64,000 nt of DNA, from contig JAANBB010000065.1 in assembly GCA_014621425.1 (NCBI GenBank), forward strand, positions 62,001 through 126,000, read 5' to 3'. Below are positions 12,361-24,666 of this stretch, one piece after another (within the stretch, counting starts at the first letter, position 1; each line of letters opens with the position of its first letter). Both the position numbers and the translations under genes were made by a program. The notes beneath the pieces were generated by a model, which searched no databases, was not told the origin of the DNA, and saw nothing but the letters and a program-made list of their open reading frames with translations. This DNA is from Cylindrodendrum hubeiense (lineage: Eukaryota; Ascomycota; Sordariomycetes; Hypocreales; Nectriaceae).

Positions 12361-14296
12361 GGTGAATGGCGGTATATGTCGTCAATTACTGGTTCTACAG
12401 TTCAAGATGAAGAGGAGGATAAGTATAAGTACACCAGGCGAGCTTATACCAATATACGAGCGAGCTTAGCCTCTTTTGTTGAGACTAAAAGGAGAGAAGA
12501 GATAGGAGTAGATGGCGCGAGCTGAGCTGAGCTTGGCGACCAACGTGGTTATACTTCTTTGGGCGCCTAAGCTTCTCCGCATCCCTCATGAGGTGGGGAA
12601 CCCCCAAGGCATGCCTCTGGATCTCCGGTGCATGTTAGATCTATCGTGTGGGGCCTAAAGTGCCGAGGGCCCTCGGGTTTCCGGGACGTAGGAGGTTGGA
12701 GACGGGACCCGGAGAGAAGTGGGCCCCACATCCGGATACCGACCCTCGAGCACACGTTGAGCGTTAAAAGGATCTCTGGAGGGGGCTTTGACATGGAAAG
12801 CTTGTCAATTTTAAGGCTGTGGTTATCTCGATTCTTATTTGAATCATATGCAGGCGTGTGTTGGACGCAACAGTGCTTTCTGCAGCATTTCGGCATGACC
12901 AACATATTGTTGATGGCTGACTGATGCAGCCCGGCTTGGCGAGGAAAATGACATCCGGCGGGGAGGCTGAACGTCTTCCGGCAGGCGGTCGAGATTGAGC
13001 TAGCCAGACCGGGCAATGTGCAATATCCCTTGTTTTACTCCGGAATGCCCGGGGGATTTAGATGACGCGCCTCAGCTCATTTAAGACTGATCCCGATCAG
13101 GACATTGGACGACGATGGAAGCGGTGTCTTTTCCCAGACTATAACCATTCGCCGGCGCCGCGTCGTCCACGTCTCTAAGCCCACCCACCCACCAACCGGA
13201 TAGATTGTCAGTGGGTCTTTGGATCATCTTTCCTCAGTTCTGCATATTTTTATCTCGAGGACCTTTGCGGACTGCATGTGGCTTGAGGCTGGCCGGGAAT
13301 ATATTGGAACTTGCATCTCCTCCTTAACCAACCAGACAGCAAGTATGCCGCTGTATGGATACCGAGAGAGACGAGAGGCTACGATTTGCTCCCTGAAGAA
13401 GTGGTCAAGCAAGCAATGTATTGGACTGTCTCAGATGACGATTTCTCACACTAGACAATTTTTGTTTTCTTTTTGTCGGCATTAAGATGGTATCAGCAGC
13501 ATTAGGCTGCACGCTCTTCGTGGCTGTCACAGCCCATGACCAGGCTGAGTGGCAGCGGCTGGTCCAGAAGTAAATAATCGAAGGTCTTTAAGCTACACCT
13601 AATTCGGTTAATCCATAAATATCAGCGCTTCACCGTTAATCTTCAGCACCTGTAACCCCTAATCTTTAGCACTATAGACACCCTCTGTAGTCGCCATTGA
13701 GCATCCCCTGTAGTACCCAGAAGGCCCTTAATTTCCAACACACTTAGCCTCTACGGACCTTGTCGCATGTGCAACCGCATATTAGCACCACGATCTTGGA
13801 GTCTTTCTCAAATTCCAAAGAAGACCTTGGAGTCCCCCCAGTGTTGGCAGCTATCATACAAGTTAAAACCCTTCCAATAGTGGCCGAATTTGGAGCTGAA
13901 AACAAAAGGCTTGCGGAAAAGGGGACGCTCATCACCCTTAACTTACTCCGTTGCTAGACGACACCTATTGACGGCTGAAAAAGACATGGCAGTTTGCGTG
14001 AGGTTACAGCACATGTCCCACATGGCCATGGGCGCTGGAATAGAAGGCCGAACTTACATCCACATGCGAGATGTATGGTGGGGACTGCAGCACTGTACGG
14101 CCCTGGATTTATGGCATCGGATGCCTCCACAATGTCAACGAGGGCCCCGAAGTGGTACACGACAGCCCGGAATCCCCCACACGGCATCTCCTCCTCTTAT
14201 ATCGGATACTCTAGAAACGAAATAAAAGCCACCGGCTCCCAAATGCCGAATCAAACAGCAAAGGCTTACACTCGACGAGATTTTACACTTGCCACA
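12361..14296. other. Intergenic region at the left edge of the cluster
   Basis: About 1.9 kb without a gene I can support. Around 13610-13730 there are short imperfect repeats (TAATCTTCAGCAC / TAATCTTTAGCAC). A TATA-like TCTTATATCGG lies near 14195, about 100 bp before the P450 ATG, and CGGCTCCC, a one-base variant of the cluster motif, is at 14233-14240. Confidence 0.45.
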
Positions 14297-15970
14297 ATGG
14301 CATTACAACTCAACAACGTTCCACTCTTTGCTTTAGGAATTATAACTACCTTCAAAGTTATCTGGGCCCTCTACAACGCTCTCTTCTCTCCTCATCGCCA
14401 CATCCCTGGCCCATTCCTCGCTCGATTCACGGATGGTTGGTATTTCTATCGTGTGTGGAAAGGTCACTTCGCACGCGACAACATTGCATTGCATAGGAAA
14501 TACGGCCCTATAGTTCGTTACGGCCCAAATCGCTTCAGCTTTGATCACCCCGACGCCGCAAAAATCATCTATGGAATTGGGACAGGCAAAAACTTTGCCA
14601 AGTCACCCTTCTACCGAGCGTTTAGTGTTCCAGACCCAGAGCTACCATCAATCTTCGCGCACGAAAATGTGAAGGAACATGCTGCTCTACGCAAGAAATA
14701 CCAGGGCACACATGCTATGTCGGCCCTGGTTTCGTATGAAGATTTTGTGGATGAGTGTTCAGATCTATTTGATCAACGTCTCAGAGAAATGGCGACGCAG
14801 ACAACTCCAACTGACAAAAAGTCAACCGTTGATATATCCCATTGGTTTCAATGTTACGCATTTGACGTCATTGGCTTGATCACATACTCTAAGCGGCTTG
14901 GGTTCCTCGACCAAGGGGCAGATATAGCAGGAGTCATGGCCTCCTTAGAAGGTTTCATCCAAGCCGCCAGTTTGATCGGTATATATCCATGGGTTCACCC
15001 TATCTTGTTTGCTATCCGCGACTGGTTTTCTGGCAAATCAAAGACCGGAATCGGGTACATTATCCATCTCACCCAAGATCTCATTACTACTCATGAGGCA
15101 AAGCCTAAAAATCTGGATCTCGAGAACGAGAACTCGTCACGGATGGACTTTCTATCAAAATACATGGCACGTCACCGTCAGGACCCACAGAGTTACAATT
15201 CATGGTATGTTCTGAGCGGATGCGCTTCGAATATGACCGCCGGGTCGGACACAACGGGGATCAGTTTGTCAGCCGTCCTCCACTTTCTGCTTCAATGTCC
15301 ACATACGGCTCAACGCCTACGACAAGAGGTGGATGAATGGCAAGGTAAAAATGGAAAGTCGAGGCATATCAGCTACAGTGATAGCCAGGCCATGCCATAC
15401 CTCCAAGCAGTTATTAAAGAAGCCTTGAGGCTTCATCCAGCTACTGGGCTTCCGCTAGAGAGGGTGGTACCCGAACAAGGAGCAACTATCTCAGGGCAGA
15501 TGTTTCAACCTCGGGTAAGTCAAATTCCGACTTCCGGTATTATGAAGTGATAATGAGAGACTTATTGACAAACTATCATTAGACTGTTGTTGGTGTCAAC
15601 ACCTGGGTGGAACATTCGAACCTCTCTACCTTCGGGCCTGACCCAGAAGTATTTCGACCAGAGCGTTGGCTTGACAGCGACCAGGATAAAATTGACCAGA
15701 TGAATCGTCACTGGATGCCGGTAGGTCATACTCGGCAGTGCATAAAGGTCGCTAATATTGATACTATTGCAGTTTGGCATGGGCGCTAGAACATGTATCG
15801 GGAGACACATCTCGATTCTAGAAATGTCAAAGTTGATACCTCGGATTGTGAGAGATTTTGACTTTGAGCTGCCTGGTGGGAAATACTCGCAGACAAACTA
15901 TATGGACGCCCCTAGCTACTGGTTCGTAAAGCCGAAAGACTTTAGGGTGTACGTCAAAATCAGACAATAG
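14297..15970 (+). CDS. Cytochrome P450 monooxygenase 1
   Basis: Membrane-bound heme monooxygenase, expected in the endoplasmic reticulum. Three exons (14297-15514, 15583-15720, 15773-15970) give 517 aa. An N-terminal hydrophobic anchor (PLFALGIITTFKVIWALY) is followed by HIPGPFLARF. The oxygen-binding I-helix reads TAGSDTTGIS, the ExxR motif is KEALRLHP (Glu375), then FRPERWL and the heme loop FGMGARTCIG with Cys460. It resembles the pisatin-demethylase-like fungal P450s. The frame is open 303 nt further upstream, but the ATG at 14297 begins directly before the membrane anchor and lies after a TATA-like box. It is the leftmost likely member of the cluster, and its promoter has only a variant of the shared motif. 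The substrate is unknown. Confidence 0.93.
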
Positions 15971-17635
15971 TGCGGGTGAAACTTCTTGGTAAATACTGTA
16001 AGGAATGTACAGGACGAGGTTGTACATCAATACTCTACCGGGTGTTGATGATAGCTGCGATGGAACATTCGTCACCGGTTAGGTTCATATTAGCTTCAAC
16101 TTCTTCATCACTACATATTCAGTGAGCTCCATTTGTATAGTACAGTTAGTCTCCAATTTGATAGGGCAGTTGATGATAAATTTTCCATGAAAACAATCCG
16201 TTTGACACCTCGCCTCCAACCATTTTCGATGCTAGTTGGGGTTGCTTTCTCTCCGAAACGCATGGGGAAAATACAAACAGGAGTGGGAATTTCCAAACCG
16301 CGTCAGCTTAAAGGCTTGCATTTCTTTTGGGACTAAAGTCCTTTGGTACCCAATGCATTAATCGCTTCACTTCCGACTTGTAAGTAACGGGCTGGTGCCA
16401 TAATGATAATTTATTTCATGAAATCCTAGATATGAACGATGGAGATATATGGTACCACTCTTGAACAATAATACAAGCAGGAGAATAAGATAGGAATTAA
16501 ATAAAATCCCAACCTAATAGCGCCTCAGGCCCCTCAATCTCTCGTTGTGTTTGTTGCAACATGGAGTCTGAGGTGGCTATCTGCACCTACATTTCAGCGT
16601 TTAGCTACTACACATCCTCGACCATTTCATTACGATTCTAGGGCATGAACTCAAGGCTCTAGAAGTTCCGATTTGGTTCCTGCCTACAAACAAACATTAT
16701 TTCCCCACCGGCACCGGCTGTCCACTCGGAAACATTTCGGGAGCTGTGGGGTAATAGCGCCGTGGTGTTGGGAGCCCGTTAGCTGATTTCTTTTCGGCTA
16801 GCGATATGTGGAACACTTGGGCCACAATAAACCATGTGTAGCCTGTTCCCATCTTTCACTCGCAGTTTTAAACAAAAGCAGTCGCTTGAATACTTCCAGA
16901 AGTGTCATTTCCCGCAGAGTATAGGATAGGCACACAGGAATAGACTAGTCATTTCGGATCGAACTGAGGACAGCGCATGTATTCCAGTACCAGCCCTGTC
17001 CCTCCCCAAGAATAATGTCTGCAGTTCTAACTCGGCGTCGTGAAAGGGGTTCCGAATTGTACGTATAGAGGAAGGGATTATGACCTGTGTTCTTAAGACC
17101 GTAGACAAGCTTCCACGATGAGGCTGTCAGCATTCAGTAATGAGTTACCCTTAATTACACCCATTCAATCTCGCAAAAATACCTTTGAACCGTAACTGGA
17201 CGCTGGTGTTGCTATCCATATGACTGAATGTCTCCACCAATTAAATCACGACCTTGAGTGCTAGCAAAGTGCTCAGAGTTGAATCCAGCGACCAGCCAGT
17301 AAGAATAGACTTGACCTTGATATCGATATCATTAACTCCGAACAAAATTTCACACATCTTTCTGCATTAGAAAACTAGGAACCTCGGTTAACAATACTAC
17401 TTTGCTGTAGCATAAAACGGCTTTAAGCTGGTGGTAAGTCCGGTGGGGCTGAGCTGGGCCGGTGGAGATTTACGTGGGAAGCTTCGGGGAGAGCAATGAC
17501 TTATAGCACCGGCTCCACAGTTCTGTCAGACTGTATGGTAAGGAAGCCAGGGAAGGATATAAAGCTTCATATCATGATACTCTGGAGCCAAATTGACAAA
17601 TTATTACTGGACTTAAATCACCCTCAAACACTACA
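15971..17635. other. Intergenic region with promoter of hydrolase 1
   Basis: About 1.7 kb, AT-rich, no coding stretch seen. The right end holds a GC-richer patch (17425-17520) with CCGGTGGGGCT, GGCCGGTGGAG and the exact cluster motif at 17510-17518. Confidence 0.5.
17510..17518 (+). promoter_or_regulatory. Cluster motif CGGCTCCAC (hydrolase 1 promoter)
   Basis: Exact CGGCTCCAC, ending 118 bp before the ATG at 17636. One of seven intergenic copies in the cluster. The CGG triplet fits binding by a Zn2Cys6 factor such as the one at 42292-45211. Confidence 0.65.
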
Positions 17636-19723
17636 ATGTCTTTGCAAATAAACGGTGTCAATGTGGCGATCGGCCCTGTTCTTGCACCTGAAGACAAGGC
17701 AGCTGGCGCATATGATCCCTTGAATCCTTCTACAAAGGTCATTACCAAAGGTCACCGCCGGACCGAAAAGAGCAGGCCATTTGACTCAGACGTCACATTC
17801 GAGAAGGATGTTCCCCTGCCGATGCGAGACGGCGTTAAGATTTATTGCGATATTTTTCGTCCAGTGACCGACGGAAAGACCCCTGCCATCATAATATGGA
17901 GTCCTTATGGAAAAACCGGCAATGGTGAGTGAGATCCGAGTGCGATTCTCGTATGATCGGGGAAAGTATGGTGGCGATTGTGCAAACAAGTTGCTAATTC
18001 AGCGATAATATGCAGGTCCCCATGGCTTGGATATGATTCCTGGACGGTTTGGCGTTCCCAACGACCAGGTCAGTGGCTATGAGAAGTTTGAAGGCCTTGA
18101 CCCTGCTGTGTGGCCTGCACGAGGATATGCGATTGTCAATGTAGACCTTCGAGGTTCCTGGGATTCAGAAGGAATTGTTCCGTAAGTACAGGAGGACAAC
18201 ACCCCGCGTATTTGAAATCTGCGAACTGATTTTGAGGCAGTTGGTTGGGAGAGCAAGACGGCAAGGATGGTTATGATGCCATCGAATACATTGCAAAGCT
18301 TGACTGGTGCTCCGGGAAAGTCGCTACTGCGGGAAATAGTTGGCTTGCCATGTCGCAATGGCACATTGCCGCCCAGCAGCCTCCGCACCTCGCTGCGATT
18401 GCTCCCTGGGAAGGAGCCGCTGATTTCTACCGCGACACCCTTTGTCGTGGCGGCATTGAGTATCCATATGACACCATGTGGAAACTGCTTGAAAATCTGA
18501 TGATAGGGAGAACAGGGGCAGAGTCGGTCATCACGATGCTCAAGAAGTACCCCTTATATAACGAGTATTGGGAGGACAAGCGTGTGAAACTTGAAAAGAT
18601 CAAGGCGCCAGCCTATATCTTGGCTAGTTACTCCAGCTCACTCCACACCACCGGCTCAATCCGCGCCTATAACGAACTGGGGAGCAGAGACAAGTGGTAT
18701 GTTTGCACCTGACCTTGCGGATTGTAGTCCTCTTTTTGCTGACTGCTGCAGGCTCCGAATTCACGCTAGGCAGGAGTGGTCCGATCTGTACTCGCCTGAA
18801 AGTGTCGAAGATCTCAGCAAGTTCTTCGACTACTACTTGAAGGGAATTAACAACGACTGGACCAAAACCGTACCAGTCCGAGCTTCGATTCTGGGATTCA
18901 ACAAGGCAAGTAGTGATGAGTTTGGCTCTATTACCCAGGTGCTCTACTACCAACGGTATGAGTTTTAAGCTAATAGATCATCCAGGCACCCGTTATCAAC
19001 ATTCCGTTCCCGTCTTACCCCGTTCCCCAAACTTCGTACAAGAAGTTGTATCTGGGCAGCAATGAGAAACTCAGTGAGAGTCCAATCACCGAGAATGGAA
19101 GCGAATCCTATAACGCAGAGTTCGTCCCCAAGCAACCAGAAGGTGATGAGGAGGAGATCATATTTCGCTACAAGTTTCTTAAGCCTACCTGGCTGCACGG
19201 ATACTCCCATCTCGTCCTTCATGTCGCCAATGACAGCCACGACGACATCGACGTATTTGTTCAGATCAAAAAGCTGGACTCTTCAGGAAAGCAGCTGGTC
19301 AACATGAACGTGCCCCTAGATAAGCTGATCCCCCCGGCAAATGACGTATCTGAGGTCCACAACTCCTGCTTCCTCAAGTATACCGGGCCGACAGGCTCTC
19401 TGCGAGCGAGTCATGCCATTTCGAAGGTGACTCCAAAGCCTGGAAATTTGACCGGTGACTGGCCGGAATATACACATGAGACACGAAAGCCTATCCCTGC
19501 GGGTACGATCACAAGGTTGGAGATCCCTATCTGGCCTACCGCCATCAATTTTGACGCTGGTGAGTCGCTTGCAGTCAAAGTCTCTGGTCATTATATGAGC
19601 TACATGGAGTTTGACGTCTTGTACGGCACCTCGCACAAGAACAAGGGACGTCATACAGTCCATTTTGGCGGAAAGTACGATAGTCACCTGGTTGTTCCGT
19701 TGATGGATCCTGTGTCGCAGTAA
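17636..19723 (+). CDS. CocE/NonD-family hydrolase 1 (S15-like)
   Basis: Predicted serine hydrolase of the CocE/NonD group: an X-Pro-peptidase-like alpha/beta core plus a C-terminal jelly-roll domain. Known members hydrolyse esters or amides. Five exons (17636-17924, 18016-18181, 18241-18696, 18752-18905, 18986-19723) give 600 aa. The entry motif DVPLPMRDGVKIYCDIFRP and the nucleophile elbow AGNSWLA are clear. The segment RRGIEY-like after APWEGAADFYRD is also typical. The fourth intron starts with GC rather than GT (AAG|GCAAGT, 18906-18985). This joins GFNK to APVINIPFPSYP, as expected for the family; reading straight on ends in a spurious stop. No signal peptide. It has a clear but not close paralogue at 31699-33716. 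Natural substrate unknown. Confidence 0.9.
18906..18985 (+). other. GC-AG intron in hydrolase 1
   Basis: Donor AAG|GCAAGT, acceptor ATCCAG|G, branch-like GCTAATAG. Splicing here is in phase and restores the conserved domain, whereas GT donors nearby do not. Confidence 0.75.
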
Positions 19724-20003
19724 ATATATCTTTTAGATGTGCGCATAAAAGAATACGGGTTTGATTAAATTCTGGTTGGTGACTCTTCTTTGCAATCTAC
19801 CTAAAGTGACAGACCATTCTTTCGTGTCATTGTTGTTGAATTAACGTCGTGAGGATTGTCTTAGAGCAGTCCACAAAATCACCTGTGGGCCCAAGCTATC
19901 GAGCAATTAAAGAGCCCCAAATAACCAGGGATGTTGTGGAGCCCGATATCCGTCAGCGGATTGTCAGGGCGGGTGTCGGCGTACCCATCTGTATCAACCA
20001 GCC

Positions 20004-20012
20004 AAAAAAAAA
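20004..20012 (-). terminator. Pol III terminator of tRNA-His
   Basis: Run of nine A on the plus strand, i.e. nine T on the transcript strand, 6 bp after the discriminator base of the tRNA. Confidence 0.85.
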
Positions 20013-20018
20013 TTGTAA

Positions 20019-20108
20019 TGCGGTTAGCAAGACTCGAACTTGCGTCGCCAGTGAATCGTAGATCTGTCAACCCACAAACTGGAGTACTGACCCCTATACT
20101 ATAACCGC
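20019..20108 (-). tRNA. tRNA-His (GTG) with an 18-nt intron
   Basis: The minus strand folds as a full cloverleaf. The acceptor stem GCGGTTA/TAACCGC is perfect over 7 bp. The D arm is GTAT/GTAC. The anticodon stem CCAGT/ACTGG is perfect, as is the T stem GCAAG/CTTGC with loop TTCGAGT. Box A (TAGTATAGGGG) and box B (AGTTCGAGTCT) fit. The anticodon loop reads TTGTGG, then an 18-nt intron (20054-20071) at the canonical position after base 37, then C. Without the intron it is 72 nt including the discriminator A. The anticodon GTG (20075-20073) assigns histidine. A T9 terminator follows. Confidence 0.88.
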
Positions 20109-20268
20109 TTAATACTGATTGTGTTTTTTCTCGTGTCATTGAACCGTACTTAACCTTTCACAATTTTCGGTGATCATTAGATTACAGGCCACCGATGCAT
20201 TCAGATTGAGTTATTTTGTGGAGAGCACCATCGTAGGAATCTTAACTCGACTCTCAATTGTAATCTGG

Positions 20269-22080
20269 TTAATGAAGTTCATATCCCAATATTGCCTGGA
20301 ATGCGCTCTTGAGCAGTTGCTCGTGGTCCTTCTCCGTCGCCTCCCCTCTCCAAGCAATGAACCCGTCCGGTCGAACAAGAATGACCTCACGGCTGTGAAG
20401 CCGGCATTTCTGCGCAATCTTTCCTTGGGGGTCCCGTAATGGTGAAGATTTGGGATGCAGGGCATACGTATCAATAGTTAGAGGCAGTCGATTGGTGGCC
20501 TCGATCCATGGTGAGCTGGCATCGATTGAGACGAGGACAAAGTTCTGTTTGATCAAATCGATCGACGAAGTGAGCTTGGTCGAATCTGAAGAATCCTCAA
20601 GAAGCACGTGGGGAAACCTAGACCCAGGCACTGCTGTAGGAGAGTGTGGATCATCCCAGAGCTGGATTGGTAGCTGATACTCTGCTTCAGGGACGAAGGC
20701 CCCGGCGGGATACCGATAGCCTAGCTCGATCGCAATATCATCTACTTCTGGCGCTGGCGGCTGTCGCAACACGACTCGATTCTCGAATCGATTGTAGGCC
20801 TCGAGCACAGTGAATTCGTCAATAGGTTGCCTCTCAATGCTGTAAGATGCCAACAACGAATGAGACGCCTTGCCTGTTAAGACATATGCTAGCTTCCAGG
20901 CAAGATTATGAGCATCCTGTGAGGTTAGCAACTGATCAAGAGCTATGGATGAAGTCGATAACTTACTGCTATTCCTGTGTTTCCTCCCAAACCACCAGTA
21001 GGTGGCATAATGTGAGCAGCATCACCCGCTAGGAAAACGCGACCGCCTCGACTCTCGAACCGATCCGCAGTATACGCTGCCATCGTCCAGTAGTTGAAGG
21101 TTTGGATTTCGAGGGGTATGGACCCTTCCTCCACACCAGCGCAGTCAAAGAAATACTGCTTGGCTTCCTCAACGGAGACTGAGCCAGGAGGGAAGTCGAC
21201 TTTATCGCCGACGTTATTCACCATCAAAAGTCCTTCCTTCCCTCCGTTCTCCAAGCGAAACCCCCCACCAATCTTCTCATTCATTACATAGACCACTCCG
21301 TGGACAGCTCTCTTTCCCAGATAGGGACTGAGGTCGGATTTGAAGCCGACGCTCAGGCTGTTGCGTAGAACACCGGGCCCCTCCCACTTCATACCTTCTT
21401 TCTGCCGTGTAGCGCTGCGATTGCCATCACAGGCAACCAGATAGGATGTCTTATACTTCTTGATAGTGCCTGTGGAAAGATCTTTGACCACCACAATGAC
21501 ACCATCATCTTGCTCTTCGTAGAATATTACCTCTTGTCCATGCAACTGAACACTGTTGAATTGGTCTGCATGTGCACCGAGTACCGGCTCAAACATGCGC
21601 TGAGAGATCCACACCCAATTTGAAGGTGTGACTTCTTTGACCTTTTCCGAATCATGCTCTTGCAGGTGCTTGATCACCTTTCCTCCGATGAGGCTTTCTA
21701 CCAAGAGCATTCCGGCGTTCAGGTCAAATTCCTTTGCACTCTGATCCAAGGTAAAACTTTCGAGGCCCAACTGGCGGAGGATCTCACTTGTTCGGAAGTT
21801 CAAACCAGCCGCTCGGGGATGGGTGCCTGCCGCTGGATGACGGTCGAAAGACACGGACTTGATCCTGGGAATATTTAGCGCTTCTGCAAGCCTCGATGGT
21901 CCAGCATGTTGACACTTACCCGTGATAGCCAAGGAGAAGGCCCAGGGTCTTGCCGACCATGCTTGAACCAATGATAATTACCGGCCATTGCTCCACTTCG
22001 AGCGCAATGTTGGAGTGGTCAAATTCAACGAATGAATTCGAAGAAGTCTCGTCAACCTGACGCGTCGTAGTAGAAGTCAT
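20269..22080 (-). CDS. FAD-dependent monooxygenase 1 (PheA/TfdB type)
   Basis: Aromatic-ring hydroxylase of the phenol-2-monooxygenase/TfdB group. Three exons (22080-21920, 21864-20967, 20916-20269) give 568 aa. The FAD fold is visible as PVIIIGSSMVGKTLGLLLG near residue 40, the DG motif as YLVACDGNRSATRQ, and the second FAD contact as FLAGDAAHIMPPTGGLGGN. The last ~170 residues form the thioredoxin-like C-terminal domain typical of this group (ILVRPDGFIAWRGE). The dinucleotide motif is unusual: GSSMVG instead of GxGxxG, so the second glycine is serine. The promoter (above 22080) has GTGGAGAGCCG at 22294-22304, the cluster motif with two extra bases, and not the exact 9-mer. Likely hydroxylates an aromatic intermediate with NAD(P)H and oxygen. 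Confidence 0.9.
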
Positions 22081-22787
22081 GTTTCTGAATTATTGTTTCT
22101 AAATGCTGCTCATCTGCTCTGGAGTTCTGTCTGCACGTGAGGAAACGATGAGACTGATTATTAGTGAAAGCTTGACCCTACATCCGTCTTTAAGCAAGCC
22201 ATTATTTGTGGAGATATCAATGACAGTCGTAGTGGTTGCTCCGGCTATGCCGGCCGTCGGTAGTCGCCGAATCATCTCCACAAAGCTTTACCCGGTGGAG
22301 AGCCGAAATTGTTCGATCAATCGGGGCACACGGTAACGCACGTAAACACATCCCAGTTTTGTGTTGCCGTCCTCGGAATCTCAATTCCGAGTTGCGGAAA
22401 AGGCGTAATACGTAAAAATACTCGAAGATGTCGAGGCTTGCGGGCTGGCCCCTGAGGTTTGATTCCATTGGTTCTCTTGAGCTCTCAATCAAAAATGGAA
22501 AGAGATCCGATGCCGTATAGGAGTTGAACCATAATTTACAATATAAGAAGTGGAATATGCTGAGGCTTGCGAACTGGCCTTGAAACTTCGTTTATATTGC
22601 TCCTAGTCAGAATGTGAATAACTCGATGCATCACATGTATTTAAGCACAATAATAACACCGGAAGAAAGAGGAAGTAGAAAAAGTAATCCCACAAGGATG
22701 TAAGCAGATGATTGAGTAATAGAGATAAATTGGTCAAAACTATGCAGTTCTTTGCGGAATTACGATAACCTGTAACCAACAACCTGT
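22081..22787. other. Intergenic region between the two monooxygenases
   Basis: Promoter of monooxygenase 1 and 3' flank of monooxygenase 2. Contains GTGGAGAGCCG near 22294 and a direct imperfect repeat (GAGGCTTGCGGGCTGGCC at 22433 and GAGGCTTGCGAACTGGCC at 22562). No gene seen. Confidence 0.5.
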
Positions 22788-24428
22788 CTACTGGGCAACT
22801 ACACTAACTTGTGGTTTAAGGGAGCTGTCTGCCCTATACTTGATTCCTCTAGCACCTTCAAGTTTCTGCAGCTCTCGCAGGGCATCGCGGATGGGGTATG
22901 AATCCCAACAGTACTCAAACATGTCCTCAGGAAACTGTGCGTCAGGGGCAAACTTCCGGAGGTCGTCCATCATCTCAGCGCGCCTTTCGTTATTTACCCG
23001 GGACATGAACATGACGGTTACTGCCCGTTCATAACGGACCTTGTTGTACATCTCAAGCCTCTGCGTGATTTCTTTTGGTGTTGTATCTCGAGGGAACAAA
23101 GCACCAAGGGCTGCTCCATCCTCAAGGGATTGTGCGCCACCCTGGCCCTGGTCTTTTTGAGTTTGTGAGTAAGCACTTCGGTCGGTATGAGGAGTAGAGG
23201 TTACTTACGGGGGAGCATGGGATGGGCGGCATCACCGACAAGGACTGCTCTCTCTCTGTAAAAGACCTTGGGAGGGTCTCGAGTTGCCAAGCTCCAGAGT
23301 TTCAAGTCCTCAGCCAGACTGCACATTTCGACAATTTCTGGACAGAACTCTTTATACGCCTCCATCAGGTCTTCCTGCTTTCCCCCAGCAAGCCACGAAG
23401 ATTCTCCGGCCTCATCAGTATCATCTGCTGGATGCATCGCAACCACATTGAGAAGAGTGCCCTTGCGGCAAGGGTAGATAACTAAACGACGATCGTGTGC
23501 CAAATAGACTTGTTGGCTGTCTAAGCCCAATTTAGCAAACAATGGCCCTGTGAGTGGATTGGAGTTTATCTTATCAACGGGGACCAAGAAACGGAAGCAG
23601 TTCTGGTGAGTGCTTTTCTGCAGCTGTGGCTCTAGACTCACTGCTGCGACGACACGAGACTATTTGTCAGATTAGAATTAATCTCGGAGCCGCGAGTGAG
23701 AGAAGAGACTGCTGCTCACATGAACCCCGTCAGCTCCAATGAGGAGGTCGCCGCTATGGCTCTCCCCGTTTTCGAGCACGATTTCTGCGGCTTCTGCATT
23801 CTGTCTGAAGGGTTACTTGATGTTTGCCAAATGAAACGACGGCAAGGCAGCGTCAAAGGGAAGATACGACACGATATGCCTTGACAGCGAAAAAGAACGT
23901 ACCGCGGATACTACTCGAGCAGACAGGTGAACCTTTAGCCTTTCCCCGTACCGTTTGTCGGTAGCCAGTTTCCTTAACGTGTTGTGCAGGTCGACTCGGT
24001 GCGACAGAAGCCACTCGTCTTTAGTGTTGAGTTTCTCGTGAAGAAGATCGGTTTGCTGGGCATGCATGGGTCAGCTTGTAGTAACGGGCTCGCTGGCTTT
24101 CTCGTCTGGAATTACTTACCGCAGCAGTGAAGATATGTTTCCCTGTCTTGTCATGGAGATTGATGCCTTGACAGAACACAGGATTCAAATCATCGAAGTC
24201 ACAGCCCCAAGACTTGAGAACCCTAGTGGCGTTGGGGGGGATATGAATAGCGGCTCCCACTTCGTTGAGAAAGGAAGATTGTTCAAAGACCTTCTTACGT
24301 TAGCATCATTCGTCACTGTGATGCGAAGTTGACAGACATACCTCGACATGATGGCCGGCACGGGTCAGAGAGATGGCGCTCCCTAAACCGCCTAGACCGG
24401 CCCCAACGATGATGACTTTGAGTGGCAT
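22788..24428 (-). CDS. FAD-dependent monooxygenase 2 (salicylate-hydroxylase type)
   Basis: Class A flavin monooxygenase of the salicylate hydroxylase/UbiH-like group. Six exons on the minus strand give about 435 aa. The N-terminus MPLKVIIVGAGLGGLGSAIS carries a perfect GxGxxG. The DG motif is LLIGADGVHSR and the GD motif is LVGDAAHPMLPHQGQGGAQ, formed across an intron that starts at the second proline codon. Introns lie at about 24341-24291, 24113-24050, 23905-23804, 23719-23660 and 23212-23157. The last two helices end in ...SVVAQ. No membrane anchor is visible. It shares a divergent promoter containing the cluster motif with the SnoaL-like gene. It probably hydroxylates or oxidatively decarboxylates an aromatic acid in the same pathway as monooxygenase 1. 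Confidence 0.9.
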
Positions 24429-24666
24429 ATTGAATAAGAGTGCAATTGACAAGTGTTGTTCGTAGTTGGGGGTTCAAAAGATCAAGCCAACAGCGTAGGG
24501 AGCAGTAGGAAAAATGCTGCGGCATCTCATGCAGACCTTCCGCATCATAATGTACTCACCAAGCTACCGGGTCTGCCTCTCAACTTGCTGAACGCCACTA
24601 CCCTAGCAGGTGATTCACATTGACTTCTTTGCAGTTACGCTCCAGACGGATTGCCAAGTGTGGCCT

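Noticed and set aside
13994..14296. In-frame N-terminal extension of P450 1
   Set aside because: It gives about 100 extra residues with no family match before the membrane anchor, and it spans the TATA-like promoter; the ATG at 14297 fits the family.
18906..18968. Hydrolase 1 exon continuing to the stop at 18966
   Set aside because: It would lose the C-terminal domain; the GC-AG intron restores it in phase.
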